Positions 1 to 13,000 of a stretch of DNA of 64,000 nt are shown piece by piece (the stretch's first letter is position 1; the number at the start of each line of letters is the position of its first letter). A program made the translations under genes and the position numbers. This stretch comes from Allolobophora icterica (Eukaryota > Annelida > Clitellata > Crassiclitellata > Lumbricidae). Where the stretch lies: assembly GCA_963556255.1 (NCBI GenBank), contig OY744615.1, positions 20,042,815 through 20,106,814 on the forward strand, given 5' to 3'. Below the pieces are notes generated by a model that searched no databases, was not told the DNA's origin, and worked only from the letters and a program-made list of their open reading frames with translations.

Positions 1-1335
1 CAGAATGCACTGTTTCTATCAAAATACATAGAAACAAATCTGCTCAAATATGAATTTACTCGAAATGCACTAAAGCACATGCCTTAGCTATGACAATACA
101 GAATGCAATGTTTCTATCAACAAACAGAAAAACTAATCTGCTCAATATATGAATTTACTTGAAATGCACTTAAACACAGGCCTTAATTAAGAAAATAAAC
201 TAAGCACCTTTTCTATCAACCAACAGGGAAAAAATCAGCTCAATATATGAACTTACTTGAAATGCACTGAATCATAGACCTTAGTTAAGACACAACAGAA
301 TGCAGTGTTTCTATCAAAAACATTTTAAAAAATCTGCTCAAATATGTATTTACTCGAAATGCACTTAAGCACATGCCTTAGTTATGACAATGCAGAATGC
401 ACTGTTTTTATTAACCAACGGAAAAACTAATCAGCTCAATATATGAATTTACCTGAAATGCACTTAAACATAGGCATTAGTTAAGACACAACAGAATGCA
501 CTGTTTCTATCAAAATACATAGAAACAAATCTGCTCAAATATGAATTTACTCGAAATGCACTAAAGTACATGCCTTAGCTATGACAATACAGAATGCAAT
601 GTTTCTATCAACAAACAGAAAAACTAATCTGCTCAATATATGAATTTTCTCGAAATGCACTAAAACACAGACAATAAACTAAGCACCATTTCTAAAAACC
701 AACAGAAAAACTAATCAGCCTCAGTATATGAATTTACCTGAAATGCACTTAAACATAGGCATTAGTTAAGACACAACAGAATGCACTGTTTCTATCAAAA
801 TACATAGAAACAAATCTGCTCAAATATGAATTTACTCGAAATGCACTAAAGCACATGCCTTAGCTATGACAATACAGAATGCAATATTTCTATCAACAAA
901 CAGAAAAACAAATCTGCTCAATATATGAATTTACTCGAAATGCACTAAAGCACATGCCTTAGCTATGACAATACAGAATGCAATGTTTCTATCAACAAAC
1001 AGAAAAACTAATCTGCTCAATATATGAATTTACGCGAAATGCACTAAAGCACATGCCTTAGCTACGACAATACAGAATGCAATGTTTCTATCAACAAACA
1101 GAAAAACTAATCTGCTCAATATATGAATTTACTCGAAATGCACTTAAACATAGGCCTTAGTTAAGAAAACAAATTAAGCACATTTTCTATTAAGCAACAG
1201 AAAAACTAGTCAGCTCAATATTTGAATTTACCAGAAATGCACTAAGACAAAGGCCTCAGTTAAGACAATAAACTAAGCACCCTTTCTCTCAACAGAAAGA
1301 CTAATCATCCCAATATGTTCATTTACTGAAAACGC
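1..1335. repeat. Tandem satellite, unit about 99 bp, ~13 copies
   Basis: Each unit begins near CAGAATGCAATGTTTCTATC, passes through ATATGAATTTACTCGAAATG and ends near GCCTTAGCTATGACAATA. Some copies carry a variant block (ATACATAGAAACAAATCTG) that recurs near 20, 510 and 800, so the array has a higher-order pattern of two to three unit types. The left edge of the window cuts it. It ends just past the last exon of the recombinase-like gene. Confidence 0.93.
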
Positions 1336-1357
1336 ATGGAATAATGTTTCCATAAAT

Positions 1358-1563
1358 TTAATTGCGTTTTAAAGTTCTTCTAACTTTCTGGACCATGGTG
1401 TTTATGCAGTTCTTCACTGAAATCCAGTCTTGTCTGTGAGAGCTCAAGCTTTGACGATGAGCGCACAAAAACTCAGAAATCGCTACTTTTCCCGGAACAA
1501 GGCAGGAATTGATTTGTTGATGGAAATGTTCATAGATAAGAGTCTTATTTTTTTCCATTGTCT
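1358..1563 (-). CDS. Last exon of the recombinase-like gene
   Basis: The acceptor TACTTTTAG joins in phase to exon 5 (SDK-ETMEKNKTLIYEHF). The 67 residues end in a basic tail, VQKVRRTLKRN, and a TAA stop. The helical pattern resembles the small C-terminal module found after the recombinase domain in related predicted proteins (from memory). Diverged copies lie near 22.0 kb and 33.7 kb. Confidence 0.7.
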
Positions 1564-4500
1564 CTAAAAGTACAAATTACACTTTGCATTTTAATTAAAT
1601 TGCAATTAAATATTGCAATGACAATATATTAGAAATGATCAGACTGAATTAAATTAAAGCATGCAATTAGTTGAACCAAAGCGATAAAACAAAATCAAAA
1701 GCGCATTCACCATTTCTGACAGTAAACGTTTTATCGGTAGAAATGTTGGCTGCTGGAAGCCAGATAGATAAAAGAGTAGGCCTACGGACTTTGGATATAT
1801 TCACCATTTTAATATGCCAAAGCAAATGACAAATTATTCATTCTGAGTAATTTCGCAGTACGATGCGAACCCAGTTGACTACAGTATTCAAGCTTTTAAG
1901 ATCAGTTGTAATTTGATATATGTATTGTATATATCACTGCCATAGTGCCATAGTTCAGACAGGTTTGTGTAGGTGAGTTCCTGTTCCAGTGATAACAGCG
2001 TAAGCAATTAGAACTTCCATGAGCATAGTATAAATAATTATTACCTTTATCAGATGGTTGCTTGGTATAGTTACGGGATTTTGTCTTTGCTTCAGTTTTA
2101 GGATTGATGGAATGGCTGTCTGAATCCGAATTTTGTGGTGAATTGCTCCAGTCTATGTCAGAATCATCGTTTGCATCATCCGCTGCTTTGATTGATAAAA
2201 TTAACAAGAAAAGCGATGCAATTAGCTGTGTATCAAGGTCGGAATCATTAAGTAAAGTTAACCTGAAACAGAAATGAGGGTAGCATTCAAATAGTTGCAT
2301 CATCAGATACTTTTTAAATAAGTATTTATGTAAAATAACCCGACTATTTATGAAAAGCAGTCTAATTTATTATAAATGTTTTGTCAGCTGTAGCAATCAA
2401 TCAATCAATATTCGTTTATTTCGGAAATTCATGTCGACAGAAACACGACAGGATTACACAGACTTTAGAAACATATTGCAGCAATACCGATTATCCTAGA
2501 TCTAAACTTATATCTAAAGTTTCAGGCAATGTGAAACTGTGAGTTCGCAACCGGATATTATGGGGATATTTCGGTCAGCAGGAAAGTAGGGTCGCAGAAC
2601 ATGGCCTGGGTCAGCAATGGCTGCAGAGAATAGAATAGTAGCGCATATTTTGTTTGCAATGGCACGCTCTAGCCTCTAAGTGTATTTTAATTAAATGCAA
2701 CTGAAAAATTTATTACATTACATATAATTTTCAGCTGTTTATGAATATTATAATGAACACAAAAAGCTTGTGAAATAGCGCCTACTCAACATTTCCTTTG
2801 TTGCAACATCCTAGAATTTTAACAAAGCGTCTTTGCACGAACCTTTCCGTTTCTTGCCCAGTTTTACGGATGGATTAGTTCCAGATGTTGATGGCACCAG
2901 TAACGATGAGGCTTGGTTGGAGTTCCCTGTAGGCCTATCATCACTGTTGGTTTGCACAGTTGGCTTGCATGCAAAGTCACCGATGGATGGTTCCCCATCT
3001 GTAGTCATATTTGAATGTTCGTCATCAGAATCCTTGAAATCCAGAGGAATATCTGCAATAAATGTGTTTATTTATAATTTGCAATTATTTTGCAATTTGT
3101 GAGCAGCTTAGAACAAAGAAATCGTCGCAAATCTTCAACTTGGCTGAAAATATAGTCCATTGATTAGTTTGCTTTACTTTATTCAGCAACACAAAGATAG
3201 AGCAATATACAAACCAGTTCCGTCTCATGTTTTGCTGTCACTTGAAATCATTGTAACATTTAAGGGAATTAATTTTGTGATGTATTAGAATGACTCGTCA
3301 ATGCACAACATAAATATTTCAGACAGAAAATACCTCATGGAGAATAATTAGAATTTATTATTACATACCATCGGGTTCTATTTCATCAAGAGATTTGCCA
3401 GCCCATTTTCCAACTTCTCCGCGGTCTACTGCTAGCAGCAATTTAGACACCTTGCACAATTCAATCGATGATTCTTGCAACTTGTAAAAGCTATTGTGTA
3501 CCGAAATGTCATGCCCAAGATGGGTTGCCAACCATGACATTTCGTTACTGTTGAGTGCAAGGATCTGCGATACTGTAGCAATATATTTGCGTAGTTTCGT
3601 GCATTTGACTCGATCTGAATGATCAAGTTCGGCATCTTGCACTACTTTAGACAGGGCATCTCCACCGCGGATATTGGTTAAGGTCCCTGGACAAGCAAAG
3701 AAATATCTGTTCAGTTTTTTTATGCCAGCTTCTTCTCTTACTTTTTCGTTTGCAAGGATATCCATTGCAGGCTTCACGTCAGGCGGTATAAGCACTGCAA
3801 CTTTCCTAAATGCTTTTCCCTGGATCTCCACCATATCCATTCTTTGGTATAACTCTTGCTCCATGGTGCTCATGCTTTCGCGTACGTCTTGTATGCCATC
3901 TCTTTGCCAATCTGGTCTTCCGCTATACGCTTTGAGTGGGAGCTGTGATACAGCTCCAGGTCGTGTCTTGTTAAATACAAGCAAACGAGCTAAGGTTAGT
4001 CGTTGCAGTTCACGGTAATACTCTACTGCATTGCTGCCTTCAGAGTATTTGTCTAAAATTCTGGTGGTGTCTTTTGCTAAATGAGATGTCAGCTTCTTAA
4101 TATCAGTTGTTGTAGGGAGATTATTTGGCTGATTAAATTTTCGTCGATTTAGTGTTCTTGTAGCTGCTCCTGCTATCTGATTTGTCCATTCGGATTTATG
4201 TAAAGCAAGAAATCTAATGGCATCTCTTTCTGCAACGTCGTCATCTGCCCTCATTGCAATTCCTCTCTTTCTTTCCGCCAGCTGAACCAAAATATGTCCA
4301 ATCTTCTTGGCAACAGATGGCTTCTCGAGCTGTACCAATCCCGTTTCTTCGTCTACCAACTGACCTGACATGCTTTCAACCGCTTCAAGTATTCTGTCGA
4401 ACGATTTTGGGTTTATCCAGTCGGCAATTGCTCCATTTGGTTTGTCGTCGAGTTCTCTTAATTTCAGTAGTAGTCTAGCAGCATTCCTCATTCTGTTAGC

Positions 4501-6802
4501 AACACAGGCATATTTTTCGGGTCCAACGTTCTTCATACGCATGTTGCCGATGTCAACAATGAGCGAATCCCTTTTTGCAGCCCGAGATATGTCGTCATGC
4601 CGAAATGACCTAAATACTGTGTTACACAATAAAGCAGAGGCACCGGTGTCAACAGAATACTGCAATGCTTGTGATTCCATGACTATATCTCGTTTGCCCT
4701 TTTCATCACTGCCAGAAGAGCGAATACAATGATAATGGCAATGACGCCATATATTGCTTAGAGCAATGTATGCCAAACAATCTGGACAAGGTCCATACTG
4801 ACTCGGATCAACTTCTTGCAAATTAGATGGTCTTCTTGCAAGAATAATGGAACCTTGCCCAAGTTTGAGCACGCGTTCATTGTGGAAAAAGTTTCCTCTG
4901 TGGCGCAGCATCTCCATTTCTGCTGCGATTTCCCTTTTAGAAGATTTACACAGTACTCGTGCAACTTCAGGGTGATCGGCATGAACAGTTGTCAGATGTC
5001 TTGTGATCTTCACTTTTAACAATTTGTCGCATAAAAAACATGAATTCAACTTATCGAAAACTCTCATTTTCAATTCGGAAGATACCTTACAAGTCATGAC
5101 ACTAATGTCTTCGTCAGCAGGTGCGTCCTCAAGTCCATTTTCATCGTAAGAGAGGTCACTTTCCCATGCCGTCTCAGCAGCCTCTGAAGTTGCAAGAGTC
5201 AAATCCAGTGCAGCTGCAGCAATTGGATTAATTGTATTGCAGCAAATCATTGCAGTATCAACCTGATTAATTTCAGCCAAATGTGACAGGTTGATAGTTT
5301 CAAGTGTATTCAATAGCGACCCAGAGGTATCCAATAGCGATTCAGTCCCTACTAATGCTTCTAGATCAGATAAATTGATTGTAGTCAATTCACTCTGAAA
5401 CTCAATGGATTCCACTTCTGGACCTGTTGTTCGTCCTGATGTTGCTGGAACTGATACTGAATGCGACGGTACTGGATTCTGTACTGCTGACGAAGCTAAT
5501 ACCATTGGATCAGATGATGCCACACCGGATGCTGATGTATCTGATAGTGTTCCTCCTGATGTTGATAGAGCTGATGCTGAATACGATGGTGCTGGATTCT
5601 GTACTGCCGACGAAACTGATACCATTGGATCAGATGATGCCACACCGGATGCTGATGTATCTGATAGTGTTCCTCCTGATGTTGATAGAGCTGATGCTGA
5701 ATACGATGGTGCTGGATTCTGTACTGCCGACGAAACTGATACCATTGGATCAGATGATGCCACACCGGATGCTGATGTATCTGATAGTGTTCCTCCTGAT
5801 GTTGCTAGAGCTGATGCTGAATACGATGGTGCTGGATTCTGTACTGCTGACGAAGCTGATACTATTGGATCAGATGATGCAACATCAGATGCTTGTGATT
5901 CTGCTACTGCTGCAATATCAGTTGATGCTGATTTATGTAACGTGTCTGCAACAAGCAAGTCTAGTTCGTCTGGAACTATGTTTGCCACAAGTTCTTGATT
6001 TTCCAACTGTGCACGTTTCTTTTGCCACTTATTTAGCCATTGCCTGTTGTTTGTTGCCGTTGTAATGCTAGAAGATGGCGCATTTTGACTATTTGATGAT
6101 GTTGATGTTTTTCGGATTTCACGCAGTGTACAGTTGTGTTCAATGCCATCATCATCAAACTTTACTGTAAATCCACCTAATAAATTAAAATATGGTTACT
6201 AATCAGTAAATACAGAAAAAATCATTTGTTTTGTTATGTTTTTATATTCATCTCAGGGCCTTCGCCAGCATGCCAGCGTTTTGAGAGCAAGTCTTGAGAT
6301 GAAAAATTGTGTTGCAAATGTTCACATTTAGATTTTACTTAATTAAATAAGACATTGGCAAAAACAGCATTCTTATTATTATGCCAATATCTAAACAACT
6401 CATAAATTTATATTACACACTCTTCCTCATTTTAATTGAACGTCAAACTGTAATGAACTGGAAATTAAAATTCAGGTTTTATGTTGATCTCGTGATTAAG
6501 CTAATCACTCAAAACTTCATACTACACAATTATATATATTGTATTGTATTTCAAAAGACTCAAGACATGTCAACTGCACACTGGACAATGCCAACTGCAC
6601 ACTTTGAGTCAGAAGACACACGGTTTTGACCTTGTTATATTCCTGGACATTACCGCCCTGCCATTACCCCCCAGAGGACATGCCATTACCCCCCAGCACT
6701 ACTTTTATGAGATATTAAAAATACGCTATATAAAATGTCCTGATACATTCGTACATATATACACACATACATACTGTACATGTATATATATATGCATACA
6801 TA

Positions 6803-6866
<64 letters not shown>

Positions 6867-9663
6867 GCAGTTTTATATAGCGCCCCTTCAAGGTCTGAAG
6901 TGTAGATTATGTAAAGAAGGGGGCCGAGGACGGAGCCCTGAGTCAGGCCAAAATGAGCAGGGACCCAAGGAGACCTAGTGGATCCGTGGGCCACCATAAA
7001 GGAGCGGTCTTGTAGAAATGAGGTAAGCCAATGTAAAACATTACCAGAGAAGCCAAAGGAAATGGACAGGTGCTGCAAGAGGATGTCGTGATAGACAGTG
7101 TCGAACGCAGTCCTCACATCAAACAGCGCAAGGAGAGTGGCCTGGGATCTATGGCTCCGTATTATATATGTCAGATAGGAGGCGGATTAACAGGGTTTCT
7201 GTGGAATGGCCCTAACGGAAACCCGACTGGAAAGTGGGGAGAAGGCAATTTTTGTCCAGGTAGTACATGAGCTGTGCAGCAGCAATCTTTTATATATATA
7301 CTTATATATATATACATACATATATATATGCATACATTTATACATACATACATATATGCATACAAATATATATACATAAACATATATGTATACATTAATG
7401 CATACATATATACACATATATGGATAATATATTCAATGTACATATATACATATATATATGCATACATTTATACATACATACATATATGCATGCAAATATA
7501 TATACATAAACATATATGTATACATTAATGCATACATACATACACACATATATATGGATAATATATACAATGTACATATATACATACATATACACATGCA
7601 TAGATAAATTCAAATGCTTACATACATATATACAATTATAAACATATAAATGCACACATACATACAATCATAAATACACAACTGCATACATACATACATA
7701 TATATACACATAAAAGATACATATTTTCAGCAGTTCCTTAAGCTAGATCTGAGGCAGCCATTTCTATTAAGTGTAATGTAGGCCTATGTATGTTGTCTTG
7801 TATATATGTGTATGTATGCATGTGGCAGCTGTGTATGTATAAAGTATATAATTGTGATTTCATGTGTGTAAATGTATATATGTACGTGTAGGTAAGCGTT
7901 TGCATGTATGTATGTATGAATGTATTCATTGTGTGTTACATGTATTATCGTAATCGTAAACTCGAGATTTCTCCAGCTCCCAAAAAAGCGAAGTCGCGGT
8001 AACCAGCTTATTCACAGGCGCTTAGTCAAATTAAAATAGATTGGCGGGGGGGGGTCAAATCGGTTACAGGTGAAGATCCAAAAGAGTCAGTCAGGCAGAC
8101 AGTAAGACGGCTAAGGTGGGTGATGTTTAGACTTGAAACGGCGAGGGAGGTAGGGAGGAGAGGAGGAATCGGGATAGGATTTGTCAAAGAGCAGAGTTTT
8201 TAGTTTTGAGTGAAAGGCCCGTGGAGAGATAGCAAGAGGTGAGGTTTTTATATGCAGTGCGAAAGTCCTCGGAAATAAAAACAAGTTTTAAGACAACGAA
8301 AAGCTGTGACAGGACCACTAGATAGTAGTGTAGGCCAAACCGAAGGAGCAACCTGATTCCACAAAGAAGAGCCAATACTAACAAAGGAACTAGACTGGGC
8401 CATGGAAGTTCTCACTCGGGGAACAGGCAAGTCATGACGATCAGAGGAACGAAGAGAGCGAAGGGAGCCAGCTGAGGCGGGAAGAGATATGGAGTCAGAT
8501 AGGTATTTAGGAGCGATTAGTCTGGCAGCAGCGTTAAGAACAGATTGTAGAGGGGAGAGACGGACTTTGAGGAGGCCAACAAAGAGGGAGTTAGGCCTAC
8601 AGTACACATGAGAGAACAGACAAAGGCATGGACAATGGAGGTAAAGACTGGAGAGGAGACAGATCTTCGGATAGCTTTCAGACGTCGGATATGGTAGTAG
8701 CACAAGCGGGTGAGATTACAGATATGGCCAGAAAAGGAAAGGAACTATCAAGAATGACACCCAGGTTACGAACAGATGTAGAGAAGGTATAAGAAGGAAA
8801 GCTTTGAGATAAAAGAGAGTAGTCAATCTTGGCCACTTGTTGACGAGTGCCAAACCAAATTAATTGAGTCTTTGATGGATTTAAAGAAACCTTAAGAAAA
8901 CCGATTAGATGTATGTTTGTACGTTGTGTGATTGTATGTGTGGATGTATTATTAATGAGCATTTATATAGCGCCCCTTAAAGATGATCTACTCAGGAGCA
9001 TTCCCAGTTCAACCACGGATAAAGAGAACAGTCTTTAAGTTAGCATGAAACAAAGTGATTGAGCCATAGGTACCAGGCGGAGCGCAACAGAGAGGCCATT
9101 CCAGGTTGCAGGGCTAGCGACCGAAAAAGAGCGACGCTGCATAATGGCTGCCCGCGTGCGGAGGACCAAGAGCTCGGCCTGGTCAGCCGAGCGAAGTGTG
9201 TATGTATGTATGTATGTATGCATGTATGTGTGTATGTATGTATGTATGTATGTATGTATGTATGTATGTATGTATGTATGTATGTTTGTATGTATGTTTG
9301 TATGTATGTGTGCATGTATGCATGTGTGTATGTATGTATGTATGTATGTATGTATGTATGTATGCATTTATATGTGTATTAATGTATAATTATGTGCATT
9401 TATGTGTATTAATATATATATATATATACATATGCATTTATGTATATATGTATGTATTGTTCATGTATGCATACATACATTAATAATATGTATGCATTAT
9501 GCATGTATGCATGTATGTTGTATGCATGCATGTTGTATGTATGTATGTTGTACGTATGTATATTCCGGCGGACTCCTGGAATGGCGGACCCCGGCATAGC
9601 GGACACGGAATAGCAGGCCGGTACCCATGCATCCACCTAATATCACATTAGCCTACATGTAAT

Positions 9664-9706
<43 letters not shown>

Positions 9707-10011
9707 CTATATTCTATATTACACCTTTATCAAACGCACAATGGGACAGTAGCAAGAAGCATTGATTATGAAACATAGAAGTAATAAATTGAAATAAAAA
9801 TCATGAAATAACATTGTCAGGGTATCACATCGCGGTATTTCATGATTATGTGAGCGAGGGCGAAGAGAGTGCCCAGATATTCTTATCGGAGAAAGCAAAT
9901 CATGGAGGACATGCCCAGGGTCCCAAAGGATTGCAGCAAAGAGAGCATCGTCCGCCCTAGAACACAACATGTCAAATGTAGGAGTATCAGTTGGCAGATA
10001 CTCCTGTCGTT

Positions 10012-10049
<38 letters not shown>

Positions 10050-13000
10050 CACCATTGGTAAAACCCCACCAGACTGCTGATGAGCATAATATTCGTGCCA
10101 CTGTAGTGGAACGTACACCATCATGGAGGCGGATTCCAGTTAATCCATGCGAAACCAGGACTCGCAGAGCAAAAAGGATTGTGAAGCTATACAACTGTTT
10201 TACAGATGTTGTTAATGTGCAAGGAGAACCCAATTCTTTCTGAAAGAGTGACACCTAAAGTTTTGATTTTATTTACACGTACGATCCCAGCGATTGGTGG
10301 AGGGGTATCTTGAATTTTGGTTAGAAGACGCCTGATTATGATTTTACAAGACTTGCTATGATTTAGGCACAAGTTGCATTTTCTAGCCCATTCAGCTATG
10401 TGGGCAAGCATAGTTCGAGAATTCGCATTTTATGAATTTAATTTTTTCTTAAATCACGAATTTTAGCGAATTTTAAAACTGCAGTTTTAAAATTCGTTAA
10501 AATTCGTGAAAAAATAAAATAATAGAATTATTTCTCATGGCAATTTTTTTATTATTATTTGTTTACTTTTTAACTTTTTAATAGGGCTGCGCGTTAATCG
10601 CCGTTAACGCCCGCGATTAACGCGTTAATAAATTTTGCGATTAATTTTTTTAACGCATTAACGCAAAGTAGGGCCTACCTAATAAAAATCTATCTAAAAT
10701 AAGAATTCAGTTTTGAACAAAAAGAGAGCAGCTTTGTCAACTGACAATTTTGAGAAATTTGTATGTTTGAGCAACTGGCTGCATTTGCCAGAGGCGTAGC
10801 CATAGGGGGTACAGAGAGGGACATGCGTCCCCGGGCGCCAAAGAGAGGGCGCTAAAGTGAGGGTTAAAATACATAATTTTACTCTTAATTTGGATACAAT
10901 TTTAACTAATTTATCCAAAATAAATTTAAAAGATTTAATTTTGGCGCCCAAAATATCCAGTTATATTCTCACTGCTTGTAAACAAGTTGTCAAGGATGAT
11001 TTTGTCGCCTCATTGAGCACTAATTGGCACCATAGGCCTATGCTATCTGTAGGCCTAGTCGTCATATTCTATTTGATTAAAATTTAAACTGCCATTCGAT
11101 GTATTTATAAAATGTGAAATAAACAGGGGGTGCCAATTTCATAGTTTGTCCCCGGGCGCAAAATATCCTAGCTACGTCACTGGCATTTGCAGCTTTAGAA
11201 GTTTAGACTGTTAGGGCCTACAGTTGAAATCAAGCCAAATAATCGTTTATTTCACATACCACTTTTCATATTGTAGTTCGTTTAAAATCATAAAAGATTA
11301 TTTAGAAATTTGATTTAATTATTGACAACGTTCACTGAGCTGTGTCTTCTATTTCATCGTTCTCTGATTCTGAGTCAGGAACAGCCCACTCTTACCACTT
11401 GACTATGGTTTCTGTATTTTTGCCATGCAATGCTCCCGAAGGCCTACCCTTTCCATCTCCTCCAAAATTGCTACATAGGCCTACTTCCACAGCGATCCAT
11501 GTTCTTTCATCATTAAGAAATCAGATTTTGACTAAATTAATTCGTTACGTAATAAACTTTTATTTTGAATTTTACATTAAATTCTAAGCAGTAGTTTGAC
11601 ACAACAAATCATGACGTCTTCACATTTCTTGCTACTTACGCTGTTTTTGCAAAACGTCACTGTCAATGTAAAAAGACCCAACAATGGCCTAACGAATTTT
11701 TGCGAATTTTAAAATAGGCCAAAAACTCGCGAATTTTTAAGAATTTTATAACCCAAAGTCACGAATTCTAGAACTATGTGGGCACGTTCAGAGTGAGTCG
11801 TCGTAATGTTTGAGGCAGGAATCACAATATAATCAAATATGCAATCATCTGCATATTTGAATAATTTGTTCCCTGGATGAAGCAATTTTAGTCCAGAAAT
11901 AGAGGCCAAAAAGTGGATTGGCCCAAGTCCTCACCCCTGTACAATGCTACAGTTGATATATTTATATGAGGAAGTGATACCACAAAACTTAGTACAATGC
12001 ACTCGATTAGAAAGCATGGAGCTTCTAGACAACCTCCAAGACCATAATTGTTTGCGAAAAATACAGAAATTACATTTTAATAAACAAAGATAATTAAACT
12101 ACAATCAATGTCAATCAGACCTTCAAATGGTTTCATGATTTTAGCTGAATAGAATCTTCCATTGGTCCATTTTGCTTTGACCTGATCGCCGCATTGGTAT
12201 ATCTGCAAATAAAAAAATAGCGTTTGTTGATCTAGCTGGAAATAAAGTTTTATTTGTTGAACTAGTACTAACACTTTTAAATCTAGTTTCATTTTAGATA
12301 TAGTAGGGCCTAAAATGTTTCTTTATGTTTCTTACTTCTCAGTCAAGCTCATTTCTGTATATGATACAAAATTGTTTATGCATATAAAATCAAACACCGA
12401 CAGTTTAATAGGCCTATTACCAAAGTGACGCTGTGAATTTGCACATTTGGACAGAATGTGGCAATTATAATTAACGTTAATAAAACTTAATGCAAGGGGT
12501 TTAAATTTTAGTGCGTATATTCAAGATAGGATTAATAGACCATATACAATAAAATAACAATTTAATTTCAATTTCGCTGCCTAAAAAGACATCGGTGACG
12601 ACTTCCTCAACACAAAATTGTCTTACCCGCCACGCACCAAACAAACAGATATGAAAACAAGCTATGTGAAAGGAAGTCCATAGTGTTAGCAGTGGTCGAA
12701 ATCATTAAGGCAGTAATCAAAGATTGAAATGACTAAGGGGGAATAGATTGTTTTATTTCTTTCTGAAAAGTTCAAAATGATGAAACGTAGGTCATGAGGG
12801 AGAAAATTACAGATATTACCGTATAAGGTGCTGCATATGAAAAAGATCGCATTCCATTAGCAGACCTGTTATCTGGCATAGCCAATTAATGCTTGTCTGC
12901 AGATCGCATAGAAAGCTTCAGATTGTACCGAGCAATAAGTCCACTTGGATATGACGGCTGATTATTGACCACAATTTTAAATGTCAGAGATGCAATTTCG

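Larger units (their letters stand above)
10080..11960 (-). mobile_element. LINE relic split by a hAT-type insertion
   Basis: The upstream part (11780-11960) reads GLKLLHPGNKLFKYADDCI, the catalytic YADD region. The downstream part (10187-10408) reads HIAEWARKCNLCLNHSKSC and VNKIKTLGVTLSERIGFS. Removing the insertion at 10409-11778 rejoins SERAHI with MLAHIAEWA. It is an old L2/jockey-like copy with stops. Confidence 0.8.

Noticed and set aside
5405..6065. Plus-strand open frames of 197 and 212 codons, and an 89-codon minus frame at 5496-5765
   Set aside because: They are shadows of the 120-bp coding repeat, which is open in several frames. The 881-codon minus frame has splice sites and domains.
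6686..7667. Ile- and Tyr-rich frames
   Set aside because: Created by (ATT)n and ATACATA repeats.
9035..9483. Long Cys/Val/Met and His/Thr frames
   Set aside because: Translations of the (TATG)n microsatellite.
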